Below are positions 8,902 through 17,676 of a stretch of DNA of 64,000 nucleotides, in pieces. The stretch spans positions 1 to 64,000 of the forward strand of contig NZ_JAGHRC010000005.1 in NCBI RefSeq assembly GCF_017743975.1, read 5' to 3'. Numbering within the stretch: the first letter of the stretch is position 1; the number at the start of each line of letters is the position of its first letter. Made by a program: the position numbers and the translations under genes. The notes beneath the pieces were generated by a model that saw nothing but the letters and a program-made list of their open reading frames with translations, was not told the origin of the DNA and ran no database searches. The stretch is from Ruegeria sp. R14_0 (GTDB lineage Bacteria; Pseudomonadota; Alphaproteobacteria; Rhodobacterales; Rhodobacteraceae).

Positions 8902-9713
8902 AGAATATCCCTATTTCTGCAATGATCGGGCTGGCCTTTACAGCCCTGTATTTCATCGTCGCCATTTTCGCACCTCTGCTGGCCCCCTACGGCATGGCTG
9001 AAGTCGTCGGCGACGTGTGGGAGCCTTCCAGCTCGCAATTCTGGTTGGGTACAGACAATATCGGCCGCGACCTGATGAGCCGCATGATCTATGGCGGACG
9101 CACGACGATCTTCATCGCCACCGCGGCGACGATCCTCAGCTTTGTGACCGGTTCAATCCTTGGCTTTCTGGCCGCAGTTCTGGGCGGCTGGGCCGATCAG
9201 GTCATGTCCCGCACCGTGGATCTGATCATGTCAATCCCGACCCTGATCTTTGCGCTGGTTGTTCTGGCCATGGTGCCGGTAACCATCCCGGTTTTGATCA
9301 TCGTCATGGGTCTGCTGGACTCAACCCGTGTCTATCGTTTGGCGCGCGCCGTCGCAGTTGATATCGCCGTGATGGACTATGTCGAGGCGGCAAAGCTGCG
9401 CGGCGAAGGCCAAGTCTGGATCATCTTCCGGGAAATCCTGCCCAACGCCCTGTCTCCGCTGGTTGCGGAATTGGGTCTGCGGTTCATCTTTATGGTTCTA
9501 TTTGTCTCGACCTTGTCCTTCCTTGGTCTGGGCGTTCAGCCGCCGCTGGCGGACTGGGGCGGCATCGTGAAAGAAAACAAGGATGGCATCGTGTACGGCA
9601 TCGGCGCGGCGCTTTATCCCGCTGTGGCTATTGCGACGCTGGCTATCTCGGTCAACCTTGTTGCTGACTGGGTCCTGAACCGCACCACGTCACTGAAAGG
9701 AGGTCGGGGATGA
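8898..9713 (+). CDS. ABC transporter permease (DppC/OppC family)
   Basis: 271 residues, about six membrane helices. Family landmarks: WLGTDNIGRDLMSRMIYGGR near residue 45 (typical of DppC N-termini), the EAA loop DYVEAAKLRGEGQVWIIFRE, and STLSFLGLGVQPPLADWG near the C-terminus. It pairs with the preceding DppB-like permease. Overlaps of 4 bases on both sides place it in the middle of the importer operon. Confidence 0.93.
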   Translation: MKNIPISAMIGLAFTALYFIVAIFAPLLAPYGMAEVVGDVWEPSSSQFWLGTDNIGRDLMSRMIYGGRTTIFIATAATILSFVTGSILGFLAAVLGGWADQVMSRTVDLIMSIPTLIFALVVLAMVPVTIPVLIIVMGLLDSTRVYRLARAVAVDIAVMDYVEAAKLRGEGQVWIIFREILPNALSPLVAELGLRFIFMVLFVSTLSFLGLGVQPPLADWGGIVKENKDGIVYGIGAALYPAVAIATLAISVNLVADWVLNRTTSLKGGRG

Positions 9714-11347
9714 GTGATACCCTGCTCAAGGTCCGCGACCTCAAAATCGGCGCGACCGTCTATCCACCGGGTGAAAAACCCCATGACATCGAAATCGTGC
9801 ACGGGGTCAGCTTTGACCTCGAGCGCGGCAAGGTGCTGGGCCTGATCGGCGAATCCGGTGCCGGAAAATCCACCATCGGTCTGGCCTCGATGGCCTATGG
9901 TCGGGGGGGTGTGAAAATCACCGGCGGCGAAGTGTGGGTCAACGGGCGCGATATCCTCAAGACGTCTCATGGCGATATCCGCAAGCTGCGCGGCGGTGAG
10001 GTCACCTATGTGTCCCAGTCTGCTGCGGCGTCCTTTAACCCCGCCAAAAAGATCATGGATCAGGTGGTTGAGGCTGCGGTCGAACAGAAAAAGTTCAGCC
10101 GCAAGGAAGCTGAAGGCCGCGCACGAGAGCTGTTTGCCAAGTTGGGTCTGCCCGACCCGGACAATATCGGTGACCGCTACCCGCACCAAGTTTCGGGTGG
10201 TCAGTTGCAACGCTGTATGACCGCGCTGGCACTGTGCCCCGAGCCTGATCTGGTGGTGTTCGACGAACCCACCACAGCGCTGGACGTGACCACTCAGATC
10301 GACGTGCTTATGGCGATCAAAGAGGCCATAGCCGACACCGGCGTTGCCGCGTTGTACATCACCCATGACCTTGCCGTTGTCGCCCAGGTCAGTGATGACA
10401 TCATGGTTCTGCGGATGGGCAATACGGTCGAATACGGCACCACCGACCAGATCATCAACAACCCGCAAGAGGAGTATACCAAGGCCCTGGTCTCAGTCCG
10501 CTCCATCGAGCACGAAGAGAAAAAGCCCACACCCGAAGCGGTGTTGAGCGTGGACGGGATCACCGCGCGTTACAAGGGGCTGAATTTCGACGTGCTGCAC
10601 AACGTCAATGTCGAGCTTCATCCCGGGCAGACGCTGGCGGTCGTGGGTGAGTCGGGCTCGGGCAAATCGACTCTGGCGCGTGTGATCACCGGTCTATTAC
10701 CGCCGCGCGATGGTGAGATCACCTTTAACGGTCGCAAGCTCAGCCCTGATCTGGCCGGGCGTACACGCGAAGACCTGCGCGAGTTGCAGATGATCTATCA
10801 GATGGCGGACGTGGCGATGAACCCGCGCCAGACTGTCGGCACGATCATCGGCCGCCCGTTGGAGTTCTACTTCAACATGCGCGGAGCTGAGAAGCGCAAG
10901 CGGATCATCGAGTTGCTGGATGAGATCGAGCTGGGTGAGAAGTTCATCGACCGTTATCCGGCGGAACTGTCCGGTGGCCAGAAACAGCGTGTCTGTATTG
11001 CCCGGTCGCTGGCGGCCAAGCCCAAGATGATCATCTGTGATGAGGTCACCTCGGCGCTCGACCCGCTGGTGGCAGACGGCATCCTCAAGCTGCTGCTTGA
11101 CCTGCAAAAGATCGAGGATGTGGCTTATCTGTTCATCACCCACGATCTGGCGACCGTGCGTGCGATCAGCGACAGTATCGCGGTGATGTATCAGGGACGT
11201 GTGGTCCGTTATGGTCCCAAGTCGCAGGTGCTGAGCCCGCCGTTCGACGACTATACCGACCTGCTCCTAAGCTCGGTGCCGGAAATGCATCTGGGCTGGC
11301 TGGAAGAGGTCGTCGCCCACCGCAAGATGGAGAGCGCAGGCAACTGA
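9710..11347 (+). CDS. Fused dual-ATPase subunit of peptide-type ABC importer (DppD-DppF fusion)
   Basis: 545 residues with two complete ABC domains in one chain. Domain 1 (about 5-265): Walker A GESGAGKST, signature VSGGQLQRCMTALAL, Walker B LVVFDEPTTALD. Domain 2 (about 280-535): Walker A GESGSGKST, signature LSGGQKQRVCIARSLA, Walker B MIICDEVTSALD. Most Dpp/Opp systems encode DppD and DppF separately; the fusion guarantees heterodimer formation. It powers import by the permeases encoded just upstream. It ends 28 bases before a strong hairpin, which would terminate the operon. Confidence 0.93.
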   Translation: MSDTLLKVRDLKIGATVYPPGEKPHDIEIVHGVSFDLERGKVLGLIGESGAGKSTIGLASMAYGRGGVKITGGEVWVNGRDILKTSHGDIRKLRGGEVTYVSQSAAASFNPAKKIMDQVVEAAVEQKKFSRKEAEGRARELFAKLGLPDPDNIGDRYPHQVSGGQLQRCMTALALCPEPDLVVFDEPTTALDVTTQIDVLMAIKEAIADTGVAALYITHDLAVVAQVSDDIMVLRMGNTVEYGTTDQIINNPQEEYTKALVSVRSIEHEEKKPTPEAVLSVDGITARYKGLNFDVLHNVNVELHPGQTLAVVGESGSGKSTLARVITGLLPPRDGEITFNGRKLSPDLAGRTREDLRELQMIYQMADVAMNPRQTVGTIIGRPLEFYFNMRGAEKRKRIIELLDEIELGEKFIDRYPAELSGGQKQRVCIARSLAAKPKMIICDEVTSALDPLVADGILKLLLDLQKIEDVAYLFITHDLATVRAISDSIAVMYQGRVVRYGPKSQVLSPPFDDYTDLLLSSVPEMHLGWLEEVVAHRKMESAGN

Positions 11348-11375
11348 TCGCTTCGTGACGGTACGATGAAAATTC

Positions 11376-11416
11376 AAAATCCCGGCGCCTTGTTGGATGA
11401 CAGGTGTCGGGATTTT
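11376..11416 (+). terminator. Intrinsic-terminator-like hairpin after the ABC importer operon
   Basis: A 14-bp stem (left arm 11376-11389, right arm 11403-11416, two G-T pairs) with a 13-base loop. The right arm ends in TTTT inside the stem, giving A-tract/T-tract symmetry as in bidirectional terminators. It lies 29 bases after the ATPase stop codon. Confidence 0.75.
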
Positions 11417-11495
11417 GCTATTGGGGGCGCGAACGGGCAGGCCTATTGGTTCGAATCCCCTAGGGTCGCCGCACATCAGGACAAAAGGCCGGGAC

Positions 11496-12332
11496 ATGGA
11501 TCGCAAACTACTTCTTATTATTCTGGACGGCGTTCCGTGGCGAAATTTCCGTCGCCTGTTCGGAAACCTTGAAGGTTGGGTCGACAGCGGCGAGGCGCGG
11601 GTCTGGAAACTACGCGCGGTCCTGCCGTCCACATCGGCCAGTTGCTATGCCTCGATCCATACCGGCGTCACCCCTCAGGAGCACGGCTGCACCGGAAACG
11701 GCAACGTATTTCGACTAGACCACAAAGACGTTTTCAGCCAGGTGCGCGAAGCCGGCGGCGTGACCGGAGCCGTCACCCACAGCTACTGGTCGCAATTCTT
11801 CAATCGCCATCCGTTCGATTACGTCCGTGATATCGAATATGACGAGCCGGAAAGTAAAACGATCAACCACGGCCGGTTCCACACCATGACCGGCTACGGC
11901 AAGGTCAACCAGATGACACCGTCCGACGTCGACCTGTACGGCACACTGACCAACTTGTGTCTGCGGTTTGGGTTGGACTACGGCATCCTGCACACCTGCA
12001 CCTTGGACAGCATGGGCCATCGGTTCTTCCACGACTGTGAAGAAATGGACCACGCCTGTTTTGTTGCCGATGAAATGCTGGCGCCCTTTATCCCCCGCTG
12101 GCGGCAATTGGGTTATGAGGTGATTGTGACCGCAGATCACGGCCAGGACGAACGTGGCCATCACGGCGGGCGCGGGGCGTTGCAACAAGAAACCGCGTTG
12201 TATTACTTCGGGGATGCCGAAGGCCCTGAGGCCGATACAGTGATCGACCAATTGCAACTTGCACCAACGATTCTGGATCGTATGGGTGCCCCCATTGCCG
12301 ATACGATGAAAGCCCACCCGTTTCTGAAGTAA
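11496..12332 (+). CDS. Alkaline phosphatase/type I phosphodiesterase superfamily protein
   Basis: 278 residues from ATG 11496; an upstream in-frame ATG at 11397 would begin inside the terminator hairpin, so it is not used. The metal-site landmarks of the superfamily are present: LLIILDGV (Asp ligand near residue 10), PSTSASCYASIHTG with the Ser/Thr nucleophile region, TLDSMGH (Asp and His ligands) and VTADHGQDERGHHGG (Asp-His and His ligands). Members hydrolyse phosphodiesters or nucleotide pyrophosphates with two metal ions. No signal peptide is seen. It follows the CocE/ABC importer genes on the same strand and may process the same imported compound, but a terminator separates them. Its stop abuts that of the convergent hydrolase gene. 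Confidence 0.8.
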   Translation: MDRKLLLIILDGVPWRNFRRLFGNLEGWVDSGEARVWKLRAVLPSTSASCYASIHTGVTPQEHGCTGNGNVFRLDHKDVFSQVREAGGVTGAVTHSYWSQFFNRHPFDYVRDIEYDEPESKTINHGRFHTMTGYGKVNQMTPSDVDLYGTLTNLCLRFGLDYGILHTCTLDSMGHRFFHDCEEMDHACFVADEMLAPFIPRWRQLGYEVIVTADHGQDERGHHGGRGALQQETALYYFGDAEGPEADTVIDQLQLAPTILDRMGAPIADTMKAHPFLK

Positions 12333-13256
12333 TCAGTCGTAAGACCAGATTTTCTGGCCCAGCGCCTCGATAGCGACTGAAATCCTCTCAAAGCTGTCTG
12401 CGGCGCGCTTCACACTGGTGCGCGCGCGTAGATAGCCGTGGACAAGTCCGGGTTCGTTGATCCAATGCGCCTGCCCGCCTGCGGCTGTGATCTTGTCGCA
12501 ATAACTGGGCCCGTCATCGCGCAACGGATCGCAGTCGGCTGTAACAACTACGGTTGGCGGCAGGTCCGAGAAATCGGTATCGTGCAGCGGCGCAAAGGTC
12601 GGGTCACTATCCGGAACATTCCCACCACATCGGACCTTCTCGTAGAAGTGAACCTCGTCCAGCGTCAAAAGCGGCGCGTGGGCGTGTTCGACATACGATC
12701 CTTTGGATGTATCTCCGCCCAAGGCCGGATAGATAAGGATCTGGCCCAATACGTTCTCAAGTTGTCCGCGCCCATGATGGGCCACGGCGGCGGCGAGGTT
12801 GCCGCCGGCACTGTCACCCGCAAGAACGATCGGATCGCCATATTCCCGAACCGCCCAGTTCGTCGCAGTCCAGCTGTCCTGAAACTGCGCCGGATGGACA
12901 TGTTCAGGGCACAGGCGGTAGTCCACCGCAACAACCCGATACCCGGTCTGGGCACAGAGCTCGGCACAAACGTCGTCGTGGCTGTCCAGTCCACCAACCA
13001 CGAAACCGCCCCCATGGAAATAGACAACGGTTCTGGTGGGGTTTCCTGCTGTATAGACGCGAACAGGCACGCCATCGGCGTGCCTGTCCTGTGTTTCAAC
13101 CCCTGGCGGGCGAGGCTGGCGAAAGTCCTTGCACATCGCGTCATACACGCGGCGCTGATCTTCGATCGACAAATCGACCGCGTCATCAGGATAGCTTTCA
13201 GCCGTTCGTCTTATGAACGCCCAGGTTTCTTCATCAATCAGACGTTCATAATCCAT
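12333..13256 (-). CDS. Alpha/beta hydrolase, hormone-sensitive-lipase (GDXG) family
   Basis: 307 residues. The oxyanion motif HGGGFVVGG and the nucleophile motif GDSAGGNLAAAV are both intact, with an acid residue in TADCDPLRDDG and a catalytic His in LVHGYL. This is the HSL/GDXG class of carboxylesterases, which act on short acyl esters. It is encoded 12 bases downstream of the acyl-CoA synthetase in the same direction, so the pair probably forms an operon for freeing and activating a carboxylic acid. The natural ester is unknown. Confidence 0.88.
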   Translation of the reverse strand: MDYERLIDEETWAFIRRTAESYPDDAVDLSIEDQRRVYDAMCKDFRQPRPPGVETQDRHADGVPVRVYTAGNPTRTVVYFHGGGFVVGGLDSHDDVCAELCAQTGYRVVAVDYRLCPEHVHPAQFQDSWTATNWAVREYGDPIVLAGDSAGGNLAAAVAHHGRGQLENVLGQILIYPALGGDTSKGSYVEHAHAPLLTLDEVHFYEKVRCGGNVPDSDPTFAPLHDTDFSDLPPTVVVTADCDPLRDDGPSYCDKITAAGGQAHWINEPGLVHGYLRARTSVKRAADSFERISVAIEALGQKIWSYD

Positions 13257-13268
13257 GTCCCCTCCTGG

Positions 13269-15158
13269 TCAGGCAGCCCATTCCCACGGCCGGGTATACG
13301 TTCCCAGCACTTTGCTGACATCGTCCTCGGAGGAGCCGTTCGCGTCAAGCTGCGCGACGAGCCCGCGTTTCTTGTCGTCAGTCACAGACACAACGCGCGC
13401 GCCCAGACCAGCCTCTTCCAGCGCGCCGTTGTAGATGCGCGTGATGGCCTGCTTGCGCAGCTCGGGTTTGAAGACCTTGCCAACGGCGGTTTTCGGCAAC
13501 TCGTCCAGAATGGTCATGTGCTTGGGCTGTGCTGCACGCTCGTGGACGTGCACACCGCAATACTCCATCAGTTCCTTTTCGGTCACCGAGGCACCATCGA
13601 CCAATTCAACAAAGGCACAAGGGACTTCGCCCGCGTAGGGGTCCGGTTGCCCGATAGCACCGGCAAAGGCCACAGCATCGTGCCCCAGCAGCGCCTCTTC
13701 GATCTCGGCGGGATCAATGTTGTGACCACCGCGAATGATCAGGTCCTTGGCGCGGCCTGTAATCCATAGATAGCCATCTTCGTCAAACCGGCCAAGGTCG
13801 CCTGTGCGCAGGTATTTGTCGAAATGGTACAGATCGACGTTCTTGTCGGCCTCGGTATAGGTGTTGCCCGCATAGACACCGGGGTTCGAAATGCAGATCT
13901 CGCCAATCTCGTCCGAGCCGCATTCCTTTGGCCCATCAGGTCCGTCCTGCAGGATTTTCACGTCCGTGTAGGGGAACGGAATACCGATCGAGCCGATCTT
14001 CTTTTCCCCGTCCACCGGGTTGCAGGACACCAGACAGGTCGCCTCGGTCAGGCCGTACCCTTCGACGATGGTCACGCCAGTTGCTTCTTCGAACCGGCGG
14101 AACAGTTCCACCGGCAACGGGGCCGAGCCCGAGAAGGCCGTTTTCACGCTTGAGATATCTGCGTCGACCGGGCGCTGCATCTTGGCGGCGATTGCTGTTG
14201 GAACAGTGATGATGAAGGTCACCTTCCAGCGTTCGATCAGCTTCCAGAAATTGTCGAACACGCCGTCGCCGCGATATCCCGCAGGTGTAGGGAAGACCAC
14301 ATGCGCGCCGGATGACACAGCGGCCATCATGATCACGTGCACGGCGAAAACGTGGAACATGGGCAGCGGGCACATGATGACGTCTTCGTCCGAGAACAAC
14401 AGCGTATGTCCAAGCCAACCATTGTAGATCAGGCCCGAGTATTTATGCTGCGCAACCTTCGGCATACCGGTCGTGCCGCCGGTGTGGAAATAACAGGCAA
14501 CGCGATCTTCCTTGCTGTCCTCAAACGTCAGAGTGGTCGGCTGTTTCGCCAGTTCCTTGTTGAAGTTTTTATAATCCGCGTGCGCCAGCTTTTCCTTGTC
14601 GCCCATTTTCGGGCGTAGGAACGGCACCAGCCACGACTTTGGTGGCGTCAGATAGCGGTTTAGGTCAATCTCGAGGATGGTTTTGACATTTGGCGCATGT
14701 CGGACCGCCTCTTCGACCTTTTGCGCCACATCCGTTTTCGGAAAGGACTTGAGCGTTACGACCACTTTGGCCTCGGTCTCGCGCAGGATGGCGGCGATCT
14801 GCTCAGGTTCTAGCAGGGGGTTGATCGGGTTCACGATGCCAGCGACCGCACCGCCCATCATAGTGACCAGTGTTTCGTTACAGTTTGGCAGCACATAGGC
14901 TACCACGTCCTTTTCACCGATGCCCAATGACCGGAACAGGTTTGCGGCCTGATTGACCTTGCCCAGCAGCTGCGACCAAGTCAGCGTCTCTGCCTTGTCC
15001 GTCGGACCGGACAACAGCTGAAAACTGACTGCATTACTGTTTGGGAATTTGCCCGCCGTACGCGACAGCAACTGGTGGAATGTGGCCGGAACATCCCGAT
15101 CCTCCCACGGCATTTCCTGCTCCATCCTCGCCTTGTCTTCCAAACCCACAAAGGCCAT
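13269..15158 (-). CDS. Acyl-CoA synthetase (AMP-forming)
   Basis: 629 residues. Adenylation motifs: HTGGTTGMPKVAQH (P-loop, A3), EGYGLTEATCL (A5), LRTGDLGRFDEDGYLWITGR (A7/A8) and PKTAVGKVFKP near the C-terminus with the catalytic Lys (A10). It activates a carboxylic acid to the acyl-adenylate and then to acyl-CoA. The length and the LLSRTAGKFPNSNAVSF start place it among medium/long-chain or aryl acyl-CoA ligases of Rhodobacteraceae; chain specificity is not visible. A clear GGGAGGAG ribosome-binding site precedes the start on the minus strand. Confidence 0.92.
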   Translation of the reverse strand: MAFVGLEDKARMEQEMPWEDRDVPATFHQLLSRTAGKFPNSNAVSFQLLSGPTDKAETLTWSQLLGKVNQAANLFRSLGIGEKDVVAYVLPNCNETLVTMMGGAVAGIVNPINPLLEPEQIAAILRETEAKVVVTLKSFPKTDVAQKVEEAVRHAPNVKTILEIDLNRYLTPPKSWLVPFLRPKMGDKEKLAHADYKNFNKELAKQPTTLTFEDSKEDRVACYFHTGGTTGMPKVAQHKYSGLIYNGWLGHTLLFSDEDVIMCPLPMFHVFAVHVIMMAAVSSGAHVVFPTPAGYRGDGVFDNFWKLIERWKVTFIITVPTAIAAKMQRPVDADISSVKTAFSGSAPLPVELFRRFEEATGVTIVEGYGLTEATCLVSCNPVDGEKKIGSIGIPFPYTDVKILQDGPDGPKECGSDEIGEICISNPGVYAGNTYTEADKNVDLYHFDKYLRTGDLGRFDEDGYLWITGRAKDLIIRGGHNIDPAEIEEALLGHDAVAFAGAIGQPDPYAGEVPCAFVELVDGASVTEKELMEYCGVHVHERAAQPKHMTILDELPKTAVGKVFKPELRKQAITRIYNGALEEAGLGARVVSVTDDKKRGLVAQLDANGSSEDDVSKVLGTYTRPWEWAA

Positions 15159-15312
15159 GTGGCTCCTCCCTGTTCTTCTCCCACGTCTCGCGCGGTTGTC
15201 TCCTCAAGCAAGATGGGATCAAAACCGCGCAGGTGCAAGCGACGGGTTAGTTGTGCCATGGCTGATTTTGTAGTGTTACGCAGCGACGTGCGGCGATTTC
15301 CCTCGCGTAAGC

Positions 15313-17133
15313 CTATTCAGCCGCAACGCCGTCGGTGAATTGCAGGCGCGCAAGACGGGCATAAAGACCATCCTGATCCACCAGATCCTCGTGGGTGCCC
15401 TGCGCCACGATCTGCCCTGCTTCCATAACCACAATCCGGTCCGCCTTTTTCACCGTCGCAAGACGGTGGGCCACGATCAACGTGGTGCGCCCTGCCCGCA
15501 TCTGGTCTACGGCGCCCTGTACAGCCCGTTCGCTTTCGGCATCCAGCGCCGAGGTCGCCTCGTCCAGCAACAAAACCGGCGCGTCGCGCAGAATGGCGCG
15601 GGCGATGGCAATCCGCTGTTTCTGACCACCCGACAGCATCACGCCGCGTTCACCGACAAAGCTGTCATACCCTTCGGGCAGCTTCGAGATGAACTCATGC
15701 GCAGCCGCGGCGCGCGCGGCAGCTTCGACCTCGGCATCGGTGGCGTCCAGACGTCCAAATCGAATGTTTTCGCGGGCCGACGCCGCAAAGATGATCGGGT
15801 CCTGCGGCACCAACGCCATGTGCTGGCGGAAATCTGACCGGTCCAGGTTGCGCAGGTCAACGCCATCCAGACTGACATGGCCACTGTCGGGATCGTAGAA
15901 CCGCTGGATCATCTGGATGACCGTCGTTTTACCGGCACCGGACGGACCGACAAAGGCGACAGTTTCACCCGGTTTGATCGACAGGCTCAGGTGGTCCAAC
16001 GCGACGACATCAGGCCGGGCCGGGTAGTGGAAGGTGACATTGTCGAACCGAATTTCACCGCGCACTGGCGACGGCAACGATGCCGCTTTTGCCGGGTCGG
16101 TTACCGTGTCCTCGGCATTCAACAGTTCGACCAAACGTTCTGTTGCGCCGGCTGCGCGTTGCAATTCGCTCCAGATCTCGGACAAGGCGGCGACCGAACC
16201 GGCCATGATGATCGAATAGATCACGAATTGGATCAGGACACCTTCGGTCATGACGCCATTTCGCACATCATTTGCACCCATCCAGAGCACGCCGACGATC
16301 CCGGAAAAAACCAAGAAGATCACGATCACTGTCAGCACGGCACGGGTCTGAATTCGCCGCAGCGAGACGATGTACGAGGTCTCGGTCATATCGCCGAACT
16401 GCTTGCGGCTGGCCTGTTCATGGGTAAAGGCCTGAACGGTCTGTACCGCACCCAGGGCTTCGCCCGCGTTTCCGGACGAGGCAGCGATCCAATCCTGGTT
16501 TTCTCGACTGATCACCCGCAGGCGGCGGCCCAGAACCAGGATCGGCACAACCACGACCGGGATCAGCAAAAGCACCATCCCAGTCAGCTTGGCCGAGGTC
16601 AGCAACATCAGAACCAGCCCACCGACGAACATGAGCAAATTGCGCAGCGCAATCGAAACTGACGACCCCAGAACCGACTGAATCAGTGTAGTATCAGTCG
16701 TAATCCGGCTGAGCACTTCGCCGGTCATGATCCGTTCATAAAACTCAGGGCTCATCCCGATCACGCGGTCGAACACAGCCTTGCGGATGTCGGCGACGAC
16801 GCGCTCTCCCAGCCGGGTGACAAGGGCATAGCGAATCCCCGTTCCCACCGCCAAAACGGCAGCGATGACCAGAGCTGCGAGGAAGTACCAATCCAGCAGT
16901 TCACCATCTTCGATGCGAAAGTTATCGACCACACGGCGCACGGCCAGCGGCAAAGTCAGCGTCATGCTGGCCGTCAAAACAAGCGCCAAGGTCGCGCCGA
17001 CCATCAGCATGCGGTAGGGCTTCATAAACGGCCAAAGAGAAGACAGAACGCCGATTTTCCGCGATCCCGCACGCTCTTCCGTCGCGCCGGGTGCAGGTTT
17101 GCCCTTGGAGTTGGCTGAGGCAGAGTTCGCCAT
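15313..17133 (-). CDS. ABC exporter, fused membrane and ATPase domains (MsbA-related)
   Basis: 606 residues. Type I exporter membrane domain with six helices (about 35-325), followed by an ATPase domain (about 355-600) with Walker A GPSGAGKTT, signature LSGGQKQRIAIARA, Walker B VLLLDEATSALD and the H-loop IVAHRL. It works as a homodimer or heterodimer exporting lipids or amphiphilic drugs. The short basic N-terminus before the first helix is cytoplasmic. It is the last gene of the minus-strand group; 154 bases separate it from the acyl-CoA synthetase start, so it is likely transcribed separately. Substrate not determinable. Confidence 0.9.
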   Translation of the reverse strand: MANSASANSKGKPAPGATEERAGSRKIGVLSSLWPFMKPYRMLMVGATLALVLTASMTLTLPLAVRRVVDNFRIEDGELLDWYFLAALVIAAVLAVGTGIRYALVTRLGERVVADIRKAVFDRVIGMSPEFYERIMTGEVLSRITTDTTLIQSVLGSSVSIALRNLLMFVGGLVLMLLTSAKLTGMVLLLIPVVVVPILVLGRRLRVISRENQDWIAASSGNAGEALGAVQTVQAFTHEQASRKQFGDMTETSYIVSLRRIQTRAVLTVIVIFLVFSGIVGVLWMGANDVRNGVMTEGVLIQFVIYSIIMAGSVAALSEIWSELQRAAGATERLVELLNAEDTVTDPAKAASLPSPVRGEIRFDNVTFHYPARPDVVALDHLSLSIKPGETVAFVGPSGAGKTTVIQMIQRFYDPDSGHVSLDGVDLRNLDRSDFRQHMALVPQDPIIFAASARENIRFGRLDATDAEVEAAARAAAAHEFISKLPEGYDSFVGERGVMLSGGQKQRIAIARAILRDAPVLLLDEATSALDAESERAVQGAVDQMRAGRTTLIVAHRLATVKKADRIVVMEAGQIVAQGTHEDLVDQDGLYARLARLQFTDGVAAE

Positions 17134-17261
17134 ATTCGGCCCTTACGTCGTGTTCGCACTAAAGTTCCCGCTTCTTGGCGACCGTCGCCAGTGGGGTCAA
17201 GAACCACAATATACACCCCTTACAAAAAGGGCCATTTGACGCAGAATTTGGAGGGCTGATT

Positions 17262-17336
<75 letters not shown>

Positions 17337-17349
17337 TCAGCGTTGGCTG

Positions 17350-17377
17350 GTTTATGCGATGCGTCAGATGCCGTCAA
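17350..17377 (-). promoter_or_regulatory. Probable promoter of tRNA-Gly
   Basis: On the minus strand TTGACG (17372-17377) is followed after 16 bases by ATAAAC (17350-17355), ending 13 bases before the tRNA 5' end. This is a good -35 and an acceptable -10 for an alphaproteobacterial tRNA promoter. Confidence 0.5.
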
Positions 17378-17582
17378 GCGCCGTTCGAATGCAGATTTCA
17401 ATTTCATCGACGCACAGGTTTGGAGCAGTCACGCTGATTTTCGCGTGCACGCACTGCCCTGCGCCGATCAAATCACCGACCTGCGACCGAATGGCGCTCT
17501 AACCGTGCCCTTCAAACTTAAATCCGCGTCGACGCCTTGATTTTCAACCCAAAAACACTGAGCAATTTTGTACGCGCGCAAC

Positions 17583-17622
17583 CCGTCCTAAATCCTTCAT
17601 GCAACCGTTACGAACCTGTCAC
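17583..17622 (+). promoter_or_regulatory. PhoB binding array: four Pho-box half-sites in 11-bp phase
   Basis: Four 7-mers spaced by 4 bases: CCGTCCT (17583), CCTTCAT (17594), CCGTTAC (17605) and CTGTCAC (17616). Against the half-site CTGTCAT they match 5, 5, 4 and 6 of 7 positions. The array ends 54 bases before the phoX start, with TAAGTC ten bases further as a weak -10. PhoB activates at such 11-bp direct repeats overlapping the -35 region, so phosphate-starvation control of phoX is predicted. Confidence 0.78.
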
Positions 17623-17676
17623 AATGACTCCCTAAGTCGCGTTCATCTACCTCACTCAGACAGCCAGGAGCTATCC

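Larger units (their letters stand above)
17337..17676. other. Intergenic region between tRNA-Gly and phoX
   Basis: 340 bases without a credible gene. It holds the tRNA promoter at the left end and the Pho-box array at 17583-17622 on the right. The 200 bases between them show no convincing ORF, hairpin or repeat. Confidence 0.6.

Noticed and set aside
12438..13769. 443-codon plus-strand open frame across the hydrolase and acyl-CoA synthetase genes
   Set aside because: Spans two real minus-strand genes with clear catalytic motifs; no ribosome-binding site or family signal.
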